Source: Magnolia sinica
Taxonomy: Eukaryota > Streptophyta > Magnoliopsida > Magnoliales > Magnoliaceae
DNA: 64,000 nt
Assembly: GCF_029962835.1 (NCBI RefSeq)
Contig: NC_080583.1
Coordinates: forward strand, 46,789,658-46,853,657
Direction: 5' to 3'
Below, piece after piece: positions 59,149-64,000 of this stretch. A program made the position numbers and the translations under genes. Below the pieces are notes generated by a model. The model did not search any database. It had not been told where the DNA came from and was given only the letters and a program-made list of their open reading frames with translations. Position 1 is the stretch's first letter. Every line of letters starts with the position of its first letter.

Positions 59149-61051
59149 ATGAGCTTCGAGTCATCTCGTTCCGAAGACAAGACCAAGAAGAAGAAGAGAA
59201 AAACCCTTGCTTCCTACTCCTCCAAACCTCATACGAAAACCCTTGGAATGGCGTGGGGCTCCAATTCCCCGTCTTCTTCCAAATCTTCCACCAGAAAATC
59301 CCCTTTCGCCAATTTCGGAAGGTACTTCTCTCGTTCTTCCATCCATCCGATTTTCTCACGAATCTCTATCACATGCAAATTTGTTGTATTCAATTTCTCT
59401 TAACAGCGGACCTAGCTAAAATCACATTGATTAGAAAATCCTAACCATTCGTTCAATGTCTAGTGAAATGGAAATAAACTAGACAGTCCATTTGGAGCTC
59501 ACCTTGTATTGCCTATGCCTATGTAGAATCATCTTGATCCTGTGATCTTAAGTATATGATCACCTTGGCGTTTTTTTAACTCTTTTTTTTTTCCCCCCTT
59601 TTCCTTTCTGTATTGAGGGGTTTCCTCTTTCTTTGTTTTTATGGGCTTCTGCCCCTGGTTGGTAATTAGAAAGTTTCCTCTATTGCCTTCCTAAAAAAAG
59701 ACGGGAATTTATGACAAAAAGGGCCACTGTTTTGATGGTTCTGATCATCTGACTGGTGTGTTTTTTGCATGGTGTGAAGAGTGGGTTGGACTGGAGGTAC
59801 AGACACAGTGCAGACCAATGTTTTGGCTTGCCCATGTGTAGACTAGTTATTTAGGATCAATCCCTCTTTTCTTGTTTCATTCATTGATCACTTTGATTTG
59901 CTGCAGTTACATGGAAGAGAAGAATCGGAAGCTCAGGGATCAGTTCGATGCTGATGCTTCGAGTTCTTCCCTTGGCGATTTGAATGGTGGGAAGGGTCTT
60001 TTTCATGGGGTTTCAATTTTCATCGATGGATTTACTGTTCCGTCCAGTCAGGTTCGAAGTAGTTGCTGCGCTAATTTCTTTTTATTTGTTTTATTTGTCC
60101 TTCTTATTTATTAAACTTGAATATTTTTGTTTTGTGGTTTGTAGGAGCTTCGGGGGTATATGTTGAAGCATGGAGGCCGCTTTGAGAATTACTTCTCGAG
60201 GCATCGTGTGACTCATATCATTTGTAGCAATCTTCCGGACAGTAAACTTAGGAACCTGAGGTTTCTTTTCATTTCTTGTCTGTAAATCATTTTTGGGGAA
60301 GCAATGTACCAAATTGTGGCCTACCTGGTCTCTGCTACACACAAGGCCCACCCTAGTAATAGGAATTTGTTCATCCAGTGGGTCCCGCATGGATGGGCTG
60401 TGGAGTTTGCTAACTGGACTGTCTGATCAATGGATTTCTACATGTTTCAATAGTCATTCCTAAGCCCACCATCTGATTGGTGTGGCTTTTGCACCTGTGC
60501 TCATCCACAATGGCATCAATTGGATGAATGGTTCTAATCAGTGAAGGAGGGCCTGTTTGCAGGTGTACTTCTTCATGTCTTTCCAGTCTGTTTGAGGCCA
60601 CCAATTGTGCAGTTTAGGATCTCCTATTTGACATGATTGTTTGCATGTGGCTCATAGTGATGGGCAACCCGATGAACGGTTTAGCCACTGAGAGTGGGCA
60701 CCTTTATGATGTAGATTTCTTCATGTTTTAGCAGTTCATTTGCTGGCCACCAATCAGATGGTTAAGATCACGCAGTTTGTATTATTTTGCACCATGGCTC
60801 GTCGATAGTGGGGCCTAGTAGGTAAATTGTTCTGATCAACAAAGGTGAGCCTGATTATGGTATAAATTGGCATGGTTCACAATCTGGAATTCCTGCTGCT
60901 CATCTGACACAATTCTTGCTTTTAGCATTTGATTTCTTTTTCATTTTTTATATTTTGGTTGCATCTTGATGCAGGGCGTTTAGTGGCGGGCTCCCAGTCG
61001 TTAAGCCCACATGGGTGTTGGACTCTGTAGCTGCCAATAGAATTTTGAATT
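59149..61051 (+). CDS. REV1: REV1 (DNA repair, deoxycytidyl transferase), first four exons; gene continues past the window
   Basis: REV1 is a Y-family polymerase acting in translesion synthesis in the nucleus. Exons inferred from GT-AG sites and frame: 59149-59321, 59907-60051, 60145-60260, 60975-61051; phases join correctly (FG-S-YMEEKNRK, NL-R-AFSGG). Residues 11-18 (KTKKKKRK) look like a nuclear signal. Exon 2 onwards is the BRCT domain: GVSIFIDGFTVPSSQ, YMLKHGGRFENYFSRH, VTHIICSNLPDSKLRNLR, LPVVKPTWVLDSVAANRI; the conserved BRCT Trp is in PTWVLDS. The last exon ends in T, so GG next would give Trp as in known plant REV1. The polymerase and C-terminal domains are beyond the window. Recognition is by remembered plant REV1 sequence, not by search. 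Confidence 0.93.
60261..60974 (+). other. REV1 intron 3 (714 bp)
   Basis: GT at 60261, CAG at 60972-60974. It is largely composed of short degenerate repeats around CATGTTT and GATTGGTG with GTGGGTCCC-type sequence. No gene is seen. Confidence 0.85.
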
Positions 61052-61529
61052 GTACGTTTTTGGTCCATCTCAATACACATTTTTGTGTGTATGAACTTGA
61101 TACGGTGAAGATTCATAGGCTAATAAAAAAGAGGAAAAAGAGAGTACCTACAAAATACCGCTAGGAATTTTATTCCAGGACTGAAAATTGCATAAAAGCA
61201 ATCATAATCCAATCATCAAGTGTTATCTTTCTTCTTCTTCATAACATCATATTGTAAGTAAGACCAAACGAAACCTTAACCTATATTTCTAATCTCAACT
61301 TTGGATTCTACTATAGCTGCTAACTTTTGATCCTCGTTGCTAGTAAATTTTAATACCCCCCTTGCAACTATTTTCTGAATAGTTTTTAGGCTTGATTTTG
61401 AGATCCAAAAAGGTAAAATCTTGAAAGATGCAACAAAATGTAGTTCTTGTAGAGACCTTTGAAACAAGTTGAAGATCACTAAAAATGGATATGGGTTCAT
61501 AAGGTTATGCCCATTGGAAGTTTCACTAA

Positions 61530-61673
61530 GGGGGCGTTTGGCGCATGGTATTAGATGGGATTAGGTGGGATGGAATTGCATTTGGTCCCGTGCCAATTCC
61601 ACTCAATGTTTGGGAAGACTGGAAAAGCTTGGAATTAGATTAGATGGAATTGCATTGGGTCTCGTGCCAATTC
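61530..61673. mobile_element. Truncated Tourist-like MITE in REV1 intron 4
   Basis: It begins GGGGGCGTTTGGCGCATGG after TAA (61527-61529), with GGGATTAG / GGAATTGC repeats, and stops at 61673 where copy C starts. Its right part would lie beyond copy C, past the window end. Confidence 0.6.
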
Positions 61674-63994
61674 TGAAAGTGCCCTGGTTTGTCAATTAGC
61701 GTGAGTGTTGAGTTTGCTAGACAAAGAAGCTCCATAGGAAGATCAATCAACCGTCTGCCTCAATTAGATGTGGGCCCAAACTCACCACAGGTAAATCTAA
61801 GCCTCACATCCTATGTCCCAAAACACCAGGTAATTAAAACTCTTAAAACTGATTAGAATATCATAGAGTTTGTGGGTTAGAAAACTTTTTCAAAATTTCA
61901 GAAAATCTCTAAGTTTTCTACCTCCGTCGATTTATCGATAGTCTGATCGATATAATCGATAAGTGCTATCAATGTCCTCGAAGCTCACTCGATAATATTG
62001 AATGAGGACATTAGTTGTCCAGCAACCGCATATACTTCTGGATGAAATTATCGATGTGTCGATAGCTGTATCGATATCATTGAAATTTGAATCTCGAGTC
62101 TATCGAAGGTGACTCGATAAAATCGACAACAGAGATTTTGTGTCCCTGTTTTTTTATGGAAAATCATAAAGACCTTCGATATATCGAAGTACCCCTCGAT
62201 ATCCTCGGAATTCAACTATCGATGATATCGGAAGGCCTTCGATGATATCAGTCTTGGACACTGTTTACCAGCAATATTTTCAAGTGGTTTTTATCTTGGA
62301 TCAGGGGTCACTCGATAGAATCAATATTCAAATATCGATGATATCGAGGCCGAGTCGATGACATTGAGAATGGACATAAACTATCCAACAAGCTTAACTG
62401 GAAAATCCTTTGGATTTATCGATGCATCGACACGACTATCGATATCATCGACATTCAAATTCCGATGATATCGAGTGTGCCTCGATCATTCTTTTAACAT
62501 GAAATATTTCAAAAGCAAGTCTCTCTCATTTTCAAATGTCGAGGAATCGATTCTCGTATCGATGAAATCGGAGTTCGAAATCTGATAAAATCGACGCGTG
62601 TTTTGATTTCCTCGACTAGCTGGCAAAATGTTTCAAAAGCGTATGACATTTGAGTTTGTGTCATCGAGCGGCCAGTCGATGCAATCGAGAGTATACGCTC
62701 GATGATATCGACCCTGCTCAATGATATCGAACTCTGTCATAAATGTGACCGTTTTATATCCGTTGGAACCTTTTGCCTATATATAGAGAACTTGTCTTCA
62801 GTTGCTGGTAGAGAGAAAATAGAGAGTGCTTTAGTGTGTTTAACCCTAGATCATATACCCTAAGCCTTCTCTCTCATGGAAGTTCATCCTCCAATCCACC
62901 CTCATCATTGACACTCAATAGAGTGGATTGGGGAATGAACTTCCGCATTCAAGGATCCTCCAGCTACCATCTTAAATGGCAAATTATTGAGCTGGGATGC
63001 CTTGAATGCATAAATGATTGGAATCACTCTATTTCCCGTATAGGAAAACCTTCAATAGAGTATGATTCCATTACAACCTTGACCCAACCCTTATCATGCA
63101 TTGGTACATCTTCTGAGTTGCGGTTCTAGGAAGCAGAAGATTCTTCGTCAACAAAGGAGAAAAATCTTCAACAACGCGCTGAATGAGGCTCATCTACTTA
63201 TCTATAAGTCAATAGAGTCCAGAGGACCCTTATGATCATTCCTTTATAGGATTGGGTCTAAGGTGTTTCTCACCCCTTGCAAGTCCTCTAGGAGGCCTCC
63301 GGCAGGAGTGTACGTAGTGGGTGCTTTGTGTTGACCCTTGCTCTGTGGAGAGCATAAACAGTTAGGGCCTTGTAGGAAGTCCTTGGCCAGTGTGCCTAAA
63401 AGTGGGTGCTTTGTGTTGACCCTTGCTCGTGAGAGCATAAACAAGTGAGGTTCCTTGAGTGGATCCTTGGTCAGTGTGCCTAAAATCGGGTGCTATGTGT
63501 CGACCCTTGTTCATGGGAGCATAAACTGTCAGTCTAGGTGTAGGTTGTACTAGTTAAAGGTGAACTTGATTTAAAACCTTGGGTTTGAGGTGAACCGTGT
63601 AAAACCCCCTTAGTGAAATCTGGTACACTCAAGGGTTGAGTGCGGTTGCCAGGAGTGGAGTAGGCAAGTAGTCGAACCACTATAAAAATGACTGTGTTTG
63701 AGATTGCTATTGTCTTACATTTGCTTATGTGATTTCCTTAAATACCTTCATATTTGACTATTTGAGATCACACCTCACACACACACACAATCATATCTAT
63801 CATAAACTAATTTGCATATTATTCATCTCTCAAATAGTTTGTGATTGGATCCTCTACCGGGCTTGGAAGCCAGTAGAGTTACTCTTGAGTAATCCTAATG
63901 TATGCTTGTTGTTAGGATTAGAGTGATAGGATTTTAAATTATTGTAAAATTTTATAAAAGTCCTATTCACCCCCCTTTAGGACATATTGGCATA
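61674..63994 (-). mobile_element. Copy C of the unclassified ~2 kb repeat family, reversed
   Basis: Reverse complement of the A/B structure: TGAAAGTGCCC at 61674, then a tract of TCGAT...ATCGA palindromes (61930-62740), a block near 63550-63700 matching the A/B starts, and a mirrored GTCCTATTCACCCCCC end at about 63960-63980. It lies inside the truncated MITE of REV1 intron 4. Frames in it (62836-63129 and others) are not conserved in A or B. It appears to end at 63994 or within a few bases, close to the window edge. Confidence 0.7.
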
Positions 63995-64000
63995 TTCCTA

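Larger units (their letters stand above)
61052..64000 (+). other. REV1 intron 4, start; end outside window
   Basis: Donor GTACGT at 61052. No further exon-like frame with REV1 content was found to the window end. It contains a truncated MITE (61530-61673) and copy C (61674 to about 63994). The intron is therefore at least 2.9 kb. Confidence 0.7.

Noticed and set aside
1..64000. tRNA, rRNA or other RNA genes
   Set aside because: I looked for cloverleaf box motifs and rRNA-like conserved sequence and saw none. The tRNA-like matches are retroelement primer sites only.

Overview
This is nuclear DNA from a flowering plant. It carries a spliced plant gene (the first exons of REV1) with GT-AG introns, and almost all the rest is transposable-element sequence. 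The mix of very long Tekay-type LTRs, Tat-lineage elements and GGGCCCAC-rich intergenic DNA would fit a magnoliid or similar large-genome angiosperm, but that placement is only a guess.

Left half (1-34,900): a stack of Ty3/gypsy retrotransposons, nearly all pointing left (minus strand). The youngest full element here, E1, is a Tekay-type chromovirus. It runs from beyond the left edge to 18,555. Two solo LTRs sit inside it, each with a target-site duplication (TSD): one at 4,659-8,927 splits the gag zinc knuckle, and one at 12,277-15,428 splits E1's own 5' LTR. E1 lies in E3, a degraded Tat-lineage element (18,556-27,569) with an antisense accessory ORF. E3 in turn appears to lie in a second Tat element, E4 (27,570 to about 33,800). 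E4's protease is split by a 2.2 kb repeat of unknown class (copy A). A second copy (B) follows at 34,936-36,776 and a third (C, reversed) lies near the right edge.

Middle (36,800-57,900): the most unusual part. Four arrays of a 21-bp repeat unit occur in this window, and three of them bracket two coding blocks. The first block is a broken plus-strand ORF of the plant-transposon-protein type, split at a CAGGG TSD by a complete 13.3 kb Tekay element (E2). The second is a decayed Mutator-like (MULE) transposase on the minus strand, with arrays in inverted orientation on its two sides. E1 and E2 each carry, upstream of gag, a homologue of the very ORF into which E2 inserted.

Right end (58,250-64,000): a Tourist-like MITE, then the promoter and first four coding exons of REV1 (translesion polymerase/deoxycytidyl transferase, BRCT region). 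The fourth intron runs off the window and holds a truncated MITE split by copy C. REV1 is the only host gene I can support. Every other coding region is transposon-derived and visibly broken by stops, frameshifts or insertions.
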